Source: a virus
IMG/VR virus record: IMGVR_UViG_3300007363_000020
Coordinates: 1-34,314 of that record
Strand: one strand, 5' to 3'
DNA: 34,314 bases
Every line of letters starts with the position of its first letter. Within the stretch, counting starts at the first letter, position 1. The position numbers were made by a program, and so were the translations under genes. The notes beneath the pieces were generated by a model. The model made no database searches, was not told the origin of the DNA, and saw nothing but the letters and a program-made list of their open reading frames with translations. Shown piece after piece: positions 6,286 through 12,470 of the stretch.

Positions 6286-6722
6286 GCCGCCACCCCTGGA
6301 TGCCTAAAATCCATTAACCTCAACTCGCAAGCCTCGACGTATTCACTTATTCCCAAAATCTGAAAATGCTCTTTCATCTCGGTCAAAAATTTAATATCCG
6401 AAAGATTTTGAGAAGCGTATTCATGCTTTGTTTTTAAATACCCTGCAAACTCCGGCTTCTCGATGATCGCGCGCCAAACCTTAGCCCGCTTTTCAACTTC
6501 CTCGGTCTTGGGTATGTCGTGGTATTTGTTTATCATCTCCATGTACCCTCTAGGCATTGGCGGCTCATACCGTGGCCGGTAATGCTTAAAGCAGTCATGT
6601 TGCATCGCCCTTGTGTAAACCGCTGTAAGCAGCTCTTTCAAGTCCCCGCACTCCATCCTGAGTTTTACCCACTCAGAAGGCGCGTATTTCTCGAACGAGT
6701 TCAGCGCATCTGTCCTCTGCAT
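6282..6722 (-). CDS. 146-aa unknown protein next to the replication gene
   Basis: A soluble, helical, slightly basic protein, P-R rich around residues 48-60. It overlaps the replication initiator-like gene by 50 bp, so it is made with it and probably serves DNA replication (loader or accessory), but no helicase-loader ATPase motif is present. Confidence 0.6.
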   Translation of the reverse strand: MQRTDALNSFEKYAPSEWVKLRMECGDLKELLTAVYTRAMQHDCFKHYRPRYEPPMPRGYMEMINKYHDIPKTEEVEKRAKVWRAIIEKPEFAGYLKTKHEYASQNLSDIKFLTEMKEHFQILGISEYVEACELRLMDFRHPGVAA

Positions 6723-7362
6723 TTTTACTCCTTTCTGGCTCTGTGTAGTTTTCCCAATCTCGCCAAGAGTTAAACCATGTCTTTCCGTCCTGCGCCTGTT
6801 TCCACGTGTTTACCTGAAGATGCTTCAAGTAGCGGCTTAATGCTTGCCGAATAGCTTGGAGGTCGTCCTCGGTCTTTACGCTTCCGCAGAATTTCTCGAA
6901 AGCCTTAGTCTTTCCTGCCTTGTTTGGGTACTGCGCCCAAATTTCTAAAAATTGATCTTCTTTTTCTTTTTTATTACCATTACTCTCTTTATACTTATTC
7001 TTTCCTGGGTTAACCCTGGGTAAACCCAGGGTATTTAAGCCCTCTTTTTCTAGGATTGGTAAAACCCTCTTACTCATAGAGTTCTTTTCATCTAGGCTTC
7101 CATATTGAAAATTTAGGAATTTAGGAATAAACCACTTCTCACCGCCTGAAATAATCTCAATTCGACCATTAGAGGCCTTTAAAAACCCTTCCCAATCCAA
7201 TGAATGACCAAAACAAAACTCAGCAAGCCGCTTGTTTACTTTCCAGATTCCAGCGTGATCGCATTTATCCAATAAATAGATCCAGATAAGCTTGTGTTCG
7301 TCTTTCAAATCCAAAAACCAGGGATCTTCCCACTTCTCGGAATCGGTTAATCTTTTAGCCAT
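6673..7362 (-). CDS. phage replication initiator-like protein
   Basis: A 229-aa protein of the two-domain phage replication type. Residues 1-90 (W-F-L-D-L, H-K-L-I-W-I-Y-L-L-D-K-C-D-H-A-G-I-W) match the N-terminal winged-helix layout of phage replisome organisers. A low-complexity Lys/Asn linker (about 115-135) is followed by a C-terminal domain with FLEIWAQYPNKAGKTKAFEKF and W-K-Q-A...T-W-F-N-S-W-R-D-W-E-N-Y, the common phage replication C-terminal pattern. It should bind the origin and recruit host helicase. The DNA for the linker carries phased CCTGGG repeats next to an AT-rich tract, as in lambda gene O. Confidence 0.75.
   Translation of the reverse strand: MAKRLTDSEKWEDPWFLDLKDEHKLIWIYLLDKCDHAGIWKVNKRLAEFCFGHSLDWEGFLKASNGRIEIISGGEKWFIPKFLNFQYGSLDEKNSMSKRVLPILEKEGLNTLGLPRVNPGKNKYKESNGNKKEKEDQFLEIWAQYPNKAGKTKAFEKFCGSVKTEDDLQAIRQALSRYLKHLQVNTWKQAQDGKTWFNSWRDWENYTEPERSKNAEDRCAELVREIRAF
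6947..7033. other. candidate replication origin inside the initiator gene
   Basis: Three CCTGGG cores lie about one helical turn apart (7004-7009, 7015-7020, and inverted at 7025-7030), each followed by T-rich bases. They directly flank a pyrimidine/AT-rich tract (6947-7003). This arrangement, in the linker-coding part of the initiator gene, resembles the lambda ori inside O. Confidence 0.45.
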
Positions 7363-7381
7363 TTTATTTCCCTATTTTTCC

Positions 7382-7657
7382 TCAAGCCGCGTTATATTGG
7401 TTACTAGTCGGAAATAGATTCGCTTGGACTTTGTAGGAGTCAGAAGTGACCAATTTCATCTGATACCAGTAAATCGCCGGATTAACTTTGTCCTTCCAGC
7501 CTTTAATCTCGTAACCGTCTTTTTTGATGTCGTAAATTCGCGCCCCAACCCTCGCAAGCCCTAAATGACTCCCGCCATAGACTCTATCCATGATCTCAAT
7601 CGTGGAATGAGGCTCACCGTCTGAAAGGAGTAAAAAAAGCTTTGCGGATTGGCTCAT
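7382..7657 (-). CDS. 91-aa winged-helix DNA-binding protein
   Basis: The segment LFLLLSDGEPHSTIEIMDRV...ARVGARIYDIKKDGYEI (residues 7-52) reads as a winged helix: helix 1, a short turn, helices 2 and 3 and a wing, as in small phage/prophage HTH proteins that control helix-turn-helix operons. It sits between the NinB-like and initiator genes and could be a regulator of the early operon. It starts directly after the upstream stop. Confidence 0.65.
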   Translation of the reverse strand: MSQSAKLFLLLSDGEPHSTIEIMDRVYGGSHLGLARVGARIYDIKKDGYEIKGWKDKVNPAIYWYQMKLVTSDSYKVQANLFPTSNQYNAA

Positions 7658-8062
7658 TTAGGCGGCGGTTCTCTCTTTGTGTTCGTTCCAAAAAGACGAA
7701 TCATCTATCTCGAAAAAATCACGGACAAAACTCTGCACCTTCTCGAAGTATTCCCCGAAGTCAACCTTGTTTAAATCCGCTGTGCTTGGTTCTTCTCCGG
7801 GTACTTCCGCGAGCAGGTGGGCTTTTAAATTCAAATGTAGAGCGTAGGCGTCGTAATGCCCTTGTTCTTTAAGCCCGGCATGATTGATAAGCCATTGAAG
7901 GTAGGCGAAATAGAGGGCGTTCTGCGGTAAACTGCGCTGCGCTCCCCAACGGACGTTTAAGTCCTGCCCCTCTTTCGGGAGCTTTCCGTTTAACTGGACT
8001 AGACAAAGCATCTTTCCGTCTTTGATCCCCACCTTTAAAGCCTTACCTTTCACGCCGGACAT
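7658..8062 (-). CDS. NinB-like / recombination-associated protein
   Basis: Contains W-G-A-Q-R-S-L-P-Q-N-A-L-Y-F-A-Y-L (residues 39-55) and a following helical domain, resembling phage NinB-type or recombination-associated proteins that open with an R-S-x-x-Q-N motif and stand next to exonuclease genes. NinB (lambda Orf) helps load recombinases at SSB-coated DNA. Context with annealing protein, exonuclease and SSB-like gene supports a recombination role. The match is by short motif only. Confidence 0.5.
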   Translation of the reverse strand: MSGVKGKALKVGIKDGKMLCLVQLNGKLPKEGQDLNVRWGAQRSLPQNALYFAYLQWLINHAGLKEQGHYDAYALHLNLKAHLLAEVPGEEPSTADLNKVDFGEYFEKVQSFVRDFFEIDDSSFWNEHKERTAA

Positions 8063-8277
8063 TAGAAAGGAGTCTCCATATCGGCTCCAAATTCGTCCGT
8101 TTTTGGCGCTTCTTTTTTGGTTTCTTCAAAAATGCTAATCAAAACTCCCGGCATCTGGTACAGCTTGGCGTAGTCCTTCCCGGCCTTGCTTGTGAAAATC
8201 TCTCCTATCCGATTCCACCGCATTTTCTTTTCACCGTTTGACTCGTAAGGCTCGCCGACACACAAGAATTTTTTCAT
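8062..8277 (-). CDS. 71-aa SSB-like small protein
   Basis: The core K-K-F-L-C-V-G-E-P...M-R-W-N-R-I-G-E-I-F-T...K-L-Y-Q-M-P-G is a short beta-rich domain found in small phage and bacterial proteins with no settled function. The C-terminus ends acidic-plus-Phe (A-D-M-E-T-P-F), like the SSB tip (D-D-D-I-P-F) that recruits repair enzymes. Its position between exonuclease and NinB-like genes fits ssDNA work. Too short for a full SSB fold. Confidence 0.5.
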   Translation of the reverse strand: MKKFLCVGEPYESNGEKKMRWNRIGEIFTSKAGKDYAKLYQMPGVLISIFEETKKEAPKTDEFGADMETPF

Positions 8278-8870
8278 TTAATCTTCTCCACTATTTTTTC
8301 GAGGTCGTTGCAAAATGTTTCGAGGTAGGATTCAAGAGCCTTTAAAAACTTCTCATCACGCTCAACCCGGACGATTAAGGGGCGAAGTCCGCGAGAATAA
8401 GAAATTAAATCGCACCACTTCCGGCCTGTGACTAAAAGCTGACCCTGTACCTGTTGCAGGTAATCCTGATAGAGATTGTTTTCCAAAAGGTAGGAAACGT
8501 GAGAAGAAGGAAGCGGGCATTTGACTTCCAGAAGCCCTTCGGCACCAACGAGGCGATCAGGCGAACACCCAAACCGCCTAGATTCATGCAGGACAAAACC
8601 AACCTCCTGAACCTCAACCCCCTGCGTCAATTCATAGTACGCAACGGCTTCGCCTTCGTTCTCAATCCCTTTCAGCATGGCTTGGCTCTGAAAGGATTCC
8701 TCTTTGATTCCTGAAACCTTCTCGGCGGCCAAACTGTAAAGGTACTTCTGCGCCTGCTTTGACGGTTCCCCTTTCGTGGTTATCAGCTTGTCAAAATTCG
8801 AGGCCGAAGGTATTCCCGCCCGAACCGCGAGCCATTCAGCGCTTCCTTGTTGGCAATCAATCGTAATCAT
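8274..8870 (-). CDS. YqaJ/lambda-exonuclease-type recombination nuclease
   Basis: A 198-aa 5'-3' exonuclease of the YqaJ/lambda Exo family (PD-(D/E)xK fold). Motifs: G-S-x-x-W-L-x-x-R at residues 9-17, the E-rich helix near 68-80, the catalytic trio C-S-P-D-R-L (D105) and L-L-E-V-K-C-P (E115, K117), and Q-V-Q-G-Q-L near 140-145. It makes 3' overhangs from double-strand ends for the partner ERF annealing protein, which is encoded just upstream with a 4-bp overlap. The length is normal for the family. Confidence 0.92.
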   Translation of the reverse strand: MITIDCQQGSAEWLAVRAGIPSASNFDKLITTKGEPSKQAQKYLYSLAAEKVSGIKEESFQSQAMLKGIENEGEAVAYYELTQGVEVQEVGFVLHESRRFGCSPDRLVGAEGLLEVKCPLPSSHVSYLLENNLYQDYLQQVQGQLLVTGRKWCDLISYSRGLRPLIVRVERDEKFLKALESYLETFCNDLEKIVEKIK

Positions 8871-9586
8871 TTTTTCACCTCTCTTGATTTCAACATCGTT
8901 ATAGCTTCCTGATAGCGAGCCTTCGGCATATCCTCAAGCGTTTCGACTTTGAAAAACTTTAAAAACTTGGCCTCGTCGATGTTTAAGGCCAGAAGGTATT
9001 CGCTGATCGTCAAAGCCTGTTTTTCGTCGATTGTTTCCGTCTGGATATTGGCGTCATCGTCTTGTTCTTCCGTTGCAAGCCCGGTCAGAGCCAAAATCGT
9101 GTAGCGTTCCAGATAGCTGACCGTTGAGCCAATCGCCTGAATAGCGTTCTTTGAGCCGGAAGCATCAGCCGGAGCCTTGAGCGTGGTAGATTCTGAATGC
9201 CCTTTTTCGTGCGTAATCCGGCAGGTCACGGAAATAAGGCTCTCACTCTGAGCCGTTTCCCAAGACGCCGAAAGACCGTACTGAGAAAGCGCCTTGTTGA
9301 TCTTCTCGCAGACGTTGGCTAGCGTGGCGTGCTTGTAAGACGTTTTCCCCGCGCCAAAGGAAACAGACTTATCCTTGTAAATCTGCGGCGGGTTAGCCTT
9401 GAAACAGCTCATGGCTTGGTGATACGCCTTCTTCGCTTCGTTCGCTTCCCAACGCTCTTGAATATCCAGAAGCTTTGAAAGCTTCTCAAGGTCTGCTCCA
9501 CCCTCTACGGCAAGCCGGATCATGTCTGCCGGTGTGTTGCCCCTTTGAATCTCTTTTGACTGTTTTTTTTCTATTGTTGCGTCCAT
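8867..9586 (-). CDS. erf: ERF-family single-strand annealing protein
   Basis: Matches the Erf superfamily: F-K-A-N-P-P-Q-I-x-K-D, the Y-K-H-A-T-L-A-N-V segment (residues 82-90), L-S-x-Y-G-L-S-A-S-W, and the strongly typical S-K-N-A-I-Q-A-I-G-S-T-V-S-Y-L-E-R-Y stretch (about 144-161) followed by G-L-A-T-E-E-Q-D-D-D-A-N. It anneals complementary single strands, circularising or recombining phage DNA together with the exonuclease. The C-terminal 65 residues form a separate helical domain that probably contacts SSB or the exonuclease. Confidence 0.92.
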   Translation of the reverse strand: MDATIEKKQSKEIQRGNTPADMIRLAVEGGADLEKLSKLLDIQERWEANEAKKAYHQAMSCFKANPPQIYKDKSVSFGAGKTSYKHATLANVCEKINKALSQYGLSASWETAQSESLISVTCRITHEKGHSESTTLKAPADASGSKNAIQAIGSTVSYLERYTILALTGLATEEQDDDANIQTETIDEKQALTISEYLLALNIDEAKFLKFFKVETLEDMPKARYQEAITMLKSREVKK

Positions 9587-9702
9587 GTTATTTCCCCCAT
9601 TTTTATTTTGATTCGCCCTTCGTCGAAGTAGGCGTTTGAAAACTCAACGAAAATATTTGCGTTCTGCTTCTCCGTCTGCTCCTTCCATTCGTCGTAAGTC
9701 AT
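9571..9702 (-). CDS. 43-aa unknown protein
   Basis: Begins at ATG after a GGGGGG Shine-Dalgarno and overlaps the start of erf by 16 bp. It is acidic and helical at first, then basic (G-R-I-K-I-K). Function is unknown; it may just couple expression into erf. Confidence 0.5.
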   Translation of the reverse strand: MTYDEWKEQTEKQNANIFVEFSNAYFDEGRIKIKMGEITWTQQ

Positions 9703-9911
9703 ACCCCCCAGGCCCCATTCATAATCCGTAAAAACTCGTCATGAGTTGCGTGTTTTCGGTTTTCACGGTAAACAATCAGCTTATCGATCTTCTCGACCAT
9801 TTGAGCCGCGCCAAATTCTTCAATAATCAAACCACGCAGAAGGTAAAGATCGTCCGTTTCAAGACTCGCGCAAAACTTTTCAAACTTCTCATAGAGTCCG
9901 TTTAGATTCAT
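9699..9911 (-). CDS. 70-aa unknown helical protein
   Basis: The start at 9911 has GGAGG nine bases upstream, just at the stop of the zinc protein; a longer frame here is only overlap. It is charged and helical, with L-Y-E-K-F-E-K-F-C-A-S-L-E-T-D-D-L. No family recognised. Confidence 0.55.
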   Translation of the reverse strand: MNLNGLYEKFEKFCASLETDDLYLLRGLIIEEFGAAQMVEKIDKLIVYRENRKHATHDEFLRIMNGAWGV

Positions 9912-9912
9912 G

Positions 9913-10224
9913 TTAGCGGTCCTCCCAGCATTCCGGCTCCGAGCGCGGATCATTCGGCTCGATGTTCTCCCCGCAATAAAGGCAGGTATTCTCATCAATT
10001 TCCTGATGCTCACATTCATAGTCGCAATCGACGCAAACCCCTTTATGAAATTCAGGATGGTTGCAGAATGTTCTAACGTGCTTAATGAACATTTCATCAG
10101 CCTCTTGTTGGCTGCGGGCAAAAAACGACATTTCTTGACCTGTTGAAAGAATAAAATCGTATTTTTTTAAAAGATTCGATTTCATGTCTGTTGAAACGAT
10201 TTTCAACGCATCTAAAAAGTTCAT
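9913..10224 (-). CDS. 103-aa zinc-ribbon protein
   Basis: The N-terminal 55 residues are helical; the C-terminal half holds four cysteine pairs or single cysteines with H and D (C-N-H, C-V-D-C, Y-E-C-E-H, C-L-Y-C-G) that would make one or two zinc ribbons. It has a strong GGAGGTG Shine-Dalgarno. Function is unknown; a DNA-binding or protein-contact role is usual for such ribbons. Confidence 0.65.
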   Translation of the reverse strand: MNFLDALKIVSTDMKSNLLKKYDFILSTGQEMSFFARSQQEADEMFIKHVRTFCNHPEFHKGVCVDCDYECEHQEIDENTCLYCGENIEPNDPRSEPECWEDR

Positions 10225-10370
10225 TTTGACACCTCCGCATTTTTCAAGGCTCTTTTTAAAACCATGCGCGTTTTTGGCATAGGCAGCTTGAATATTTCAA
10301 ACACCAAAAGAGCAAGATTGACGGCGTAGATCAGTTCTTTAATTTTGGCCTGAGATTTATCCTTTTTCAC
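10221..10370 (-). CDS. 49-aa basic protein with GTG start
   Basis: A GTG start overlapping the RlpA-like stop (GTGA), with GAGGTG five bases upstream, and an ATGA overlap with the next gene. It is basic at both ends, with a short hydrophobic stretch (I-Y-A-V-N-L-A-L-L-V-F) in the middle. Function is unknown. Confidence 0.5.
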   Translation of the reverse strand: MKKDKSQAKIKELIYAVNLALLVFEIFKLPMPKTRMVLKRALKNAEVSK

Positions 10371-10882
10371 TTGATCACCTCAACGCGCACAGGAAACTCT
10401 CCCCATGTCGCGCCACGCTTACCGCCAAGAGCGTCAAAGGCCGCAGGCGTGAGGTCGATGATGACCCCGCGCCTTGCGGGTTTCTTCCCCGGTCCGTAGT
10501 CGTTATGCTTGACCACAATAGACTTCTTCGTTTTCAGATTTGTCACTTTGTAATTGGAGCCGAATTTCCTTGATCTCAAAGCTGCCGTAAAACACTTCTC
10601 GCAGAGCCTTTCCCCCGATGCAGTTATCCCGGTGTTCCCCTCCGCTTTCGTCGATTGGACGCTGTACCAGGTAGCTATTCCTGTTTCCGCATGAGCGCGA
10701 GGCGAGAAAAGAGACTGGATCAGCGTGAGTGCTGACAATATGAGCAACGTATGAGCAACTAACCAAAATGCGTTTCTTTTCTTTTGCAAGTTCTGGCGTT
10801 TCTGGAAGGCATGAAAGGCTTGCCCATAAATGACCTTTTCTAATTGCTTCGTCGATTTGTTGGTAAGATCGTTCGTCCACAT
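10367..10882 (-). CDS. RlpA-like double-psi beta-barrel protein, membrane-anchored
   Basis: The 171-aa protein has a basic cytoplasmic N-terminus (residues 1-38), a hydrophobic span (39-60) and an A-H-A/E site at 65-66. A C-terminal domain (68-170) follows with the RlpA pattern: G-I-A-T-W-Y, T-A-S-G-E, Y-K-V-T-N-L, the H-N-D-Y-G-P-G loop and I-I-D-L. RlpA proteins are lytic transglycosylases that cut naked glycan strands at the septum. Here it could act as a signal-anchored lysin or remodel the wall during lysogeny. It is the first gene after the attP-side terminator and starts the early operon, away from the lysis-like genes. Start chosen for GGGGGTGG upstream. Confidence 0.75.
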   Translation of the reverse strand: MWTNDLTNKSTKQLEKVIYGQAFHAFQKRQNLQKKRNAFWLVAHTLLILSALTLIQSLFSPRAHAETGIATWYSVQSTKAEGNTGITASGERLCEKCFTAALRSRKFGSNYKVTNLKTKKSIVVKHNDYGPGKKPARRGVIIDLTPAAFDALGGKRGATWGEFPVRVEVIK

Positions 10883-10954
10883 CTACCACCCCCTATTTAC
10901 ATAGACCCACGATGGAGTCTCACTCGTTAATCAGGGGAAACTGGACTAGGTAGG

Positions 10955-10991
10955 AAAAACAAAAACCCGAATCAAGTTTCCCTGATTCGGG
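10955..10991 (-). terminator. intrinsic terminator after the zinc-ribbon/attP transcript
   Basis: On the minus strand, stem CCCGAATCA/TGATTCGGG (10966-10974 and 10983-10991) with an 8-nt loop is followed by TTTTTGTTTTT (10955-10965). It ends transcripts from the lysogeny side before the early operon. Confidence 0.88.
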
Positions 10992-11092
10992 TTTGCTGAC
11001 TTTATCTAATTTTTGTAATTTAAGCGGGATACGGGAATCGAACCCGTATAACAGGCTCAGGAATACAAAAAAGAGAGGTCAGCAAACCCGAA
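10986..11092. other. attP: candidate attP: tRNA-Gly 3' end inside a 15-bp inverted repeat
   Basis: On the minus strand, 11024-11047 reads as a tRNA T-arm and acceptor 3' strand (ACGGG-TTCGATT-CCCGT then ATCCCGC and discriminator T), most like tRNA-Gly, whose acceptor is GCGGGAx and which has U73. No 5' half is present, so it is not a tRNA gene. Phages commonly carry the 3' end of the tRNA they integrate into. A 15-bp perfect inverted repeat (TTCGGGTTTGCTGAC at 10986-11000, complement at 11078-11092) is centred exactly on the T-loop dyad at 11039, as arm sites could be. The integrase gene lies 380 bp away. Confidence 0.7.
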
Positions 11093-11227
11093 CGGAGTAG
11101 AAGGAGCCACGTCAGCACGACGAAGTAGGGATAGGGTGCCCCGGAAGGTTATTCCACCAACGTGACCCCGAAAAGGGGTCTTAACTTCCTCGTTTAACTT
11201 CCCTATTTTATTCGTCGTTTTTTTCAT
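11057..11227 (-). CDS. possible 56-aa peptide overlapping attP
   Basis: A frame starting M-K-K-T-T-N-K and ending in F-L-Y-S within the attP region. It has no strong Shine-Dalgarno at useful distance (GGAG is 13 bases away). A hairpin (GACCCC/GGGGTC) lies within. It could be read from the zinc-ribbon promoter. Weak case. Confidence 0.25.
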   Translation of the reverse strand: MKKTTNKIGKLNEEVKTPFRGHVGGITFRGTLSLLRRADVAPSTPFGFADLSFLYS

Positions 11228-11247
11228 GGCTGTTATTTTACTCCGCA

Positions 11248-11382
11248 CTACTGTTTCGTCAATACTGATTTTTTCTTTAATTCTTTTTTCCAGTTGTACT
11301 GCTTACACGCCGGACAAGCTTTAGGATCTGCAATTCTAACGATCCACTTATGCCCGCATTTTTTACATTCAGCGTTTTTCAT
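11248..11382 (-). CDS. 44-aa zinc-ribbon microprotein
   Basis: Starts at the ATG after GGGGG; the longer frame would be translated from promoter sequence. It has the two knuckles C-K-K-C-G-H-K-W and A-C-P-A-C-K-Q-Y (residues 5-28), a classic zinc ribbon, then a basic tail (K-K-E-L-K-K-K). It lies between integrase and attP with its own near-consensus promoter, so it should be expressed in the prophage state. It could be a recombination directionality factor, a regulator or a toxin/antitoxin-type ribbon; I cannot choose between them. Confidence 0.7.
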   Translation of the reverse strand: MKNAECKKCGHKWIVRIADPKACPACKQYNWKKELKKKSVLTKQ

Positions 11383-11401
11383 GTTACCCCCGACAGAAAT
11401 A

Positions 11402-11430
11402 AGTATAATTATAATCATAATAAATGTCAA
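11402..11430 (-). promoter_or_regulatory. near-consensus sigma-70 promoter of the zinc-ribbon gene
   Basis: Minus strand: -35 TTGACA (complement of 11425-11430), 17-bp AT-rich spacer, -10 TATACT (complement of 11402-11407). Predicted start near 11395, about 13 bases before the start codon. The transcript would pass through attP to the terminator at 10955-10991. Confidence 0.8.
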
Positions 11431-11474
11431 CACTATTTTTCATATTTTTTTATCGCTCCAAAACCCTTGATGTA

Positions 11475-12359
11475 TTAGGCTTTTTGGGCTTGTGGGAAGA
11501 ATTTGTTGAAGATGTCTAACGAAGCATCAGCCGACACGTGGACGTATCTCGCTGTCATATCAAGGCTCTGGTGGCCGAGCCACTTTTGTACGATAATTTC
11601 GCTAATTCCAGCAGAAATCCACCGTATACCCGTGGAGTGCCGGAATTGATGGGGCGAAAGGCGCATTAGCGGACGCAAAGGGCTTTGCCTCATTCCGATA
11701 TTTGCGATCACTTTCTGCAATCCCGAAACGGTCATCGGCTCGTTTTGAGCGTTGATAAACCAAACCCTATTATGCCCGCGGCGAACTAGCTTTTCCTTGA
11801 GATCGGTCAATAACTGGCAGGTTTTTGCCGTGATCGGCACCGAGCGGTAAGAATAGCTCCCCTTGCTGACCTCGTAGGGAATCGTGACTAAGCGTCTTTC
11901 GAGGTCGATATTATCGTGCGTCAGCTGTGCGATTTCCCCTATTCTTGCGCCTGAATCCCATAAAAGGTAAAGAAGGCTCAATTCTGATAGGGATAGGCTA
12001 GGATCGTCGATAATGCTGAAAAAATCGGCTTCGGTGAGGTATTTCGGGGTTTTCGCTCGAGGTTTCTTCCAATCGGCGAAGGGATAGGGATTATCCGGCC
12101 TGTAGCCTTCCCGCTGCAGCCACCTGAAAAAGTGCCGGACGCAGATCGAGTATTTATAAACGGTACCCTGTGACCATTGATAATGCTCCTTGAGATCCCG
12201 CACCGTATCATTTATTTGCTTATAGGATAGCTCACCGCGAACGTCCAGACGCTTCCCAACGTCATCGGCGATCTGCATGTAGTCTTTGACAGACCTGGGC
12301 TTCAGGCATTTTTCTTCGGTAAGGTATTTAAGATAGGATTGTTTGATTGCCTCGTCCAT
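11475..12359 (-). CDS. int: tyrosine-recombinase integrase
   Basis: A 294-aa site-specific recombinase of the phage integrase/XerC-D class. Residues 1-100 hold the SAM-like core-binding domain; the catalytic domain follows with R139 (D-S-G-A-R-I-G-E-I), H237-x-x-R240 (S-P-H-Q-F-R-H-S-T-G), H263 (L-G-H) and nucleophile Y272 (A-R-Y-V-H-V-S). All catalytic residues are present, so it is likely active. It would integrate the phage at the tRNA-Gly-like attP. It lacks a long N-terminal arm-binding domain. No good Shine-Dalgarno precedes the ATG, consistent with the near-leaderless promoter at 12370-12399. Confidence 0.95.
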   Translation of the reverse strand: MDEAIKQSYLKYLTEEKCLKPRSVKDYMQIADDVGKRLDVRGELSYKQINDTVRDLKEHYQWSQGTVYKYSICVRHFFRWLQREGYRPDNPYPFADWKKPRAKTPKYLTEADFFSIIDDPSLSLSELSLLYLLWDSGARIGEIAQLTHDNIDLERRLVTIPYEVSKGSYSYRSVPITAKTCQLLTDLKEKLVRRGHNRVWFINAQNEPMTVSGLQKVIANIGMRQSPLRPLMRLSPHQFRHSTGIRWISAGISEIIVQKWLGHQSLDMTARYVHVSADASLDIFNKFFPQAQKA

Positions 12360-12369
12360 GAGGCTTACG

Positions 12370-12399
12370 ATTATTCACAGATTTTGGATTCTGTGTAAA
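12370..12399 (-). promoter_or_regulatory. putative int promoter with an operator-like dyad
   Basis: Minus strand: -35 TTTACA (complement of 12394-12399), 18-bp spacer, -10 AATAAT (complement of 12370-12375). An inverted repeat CACAGA-N8-TCTGTG (12376-12395) fills the spacer and overlaps the -35 by two bases. The predicted start, near 12363, is only about four bases before the int ATG. Confidence 0.5.
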
Positions 12400-12470
12400 A
12401 CTTTTTCGGAGGTCTTGAAATTTTATCTTCTTATGCTAGGTTTATTTCGGATGCCAAAAGATTTAAACTT

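Noticed and set aside
10503-10889. Second minus-strand frame over the RlpA-like gene
   Set aside because: Different register from the RlpA-like protein, which has a clear domain and strong start signal; the other frame has none.
10930-10986. Attenuator pairing ATCAGGGGAAACT with AGTTTCCCTGAT
   Set aside because: The competing strand lies downstream of the terminator in the minus-strand transcript, so it could not act before termination. The inverted repeat is real, but an attenuator reading is not supported.
11024-11060. A functional tRNA gene
   Set aside because: Only the T-arm and acceptor 3' strand are present; no matching 5' acceptor or anticodon arm precedes it. Better read as the attP copy of a host tRNA end.
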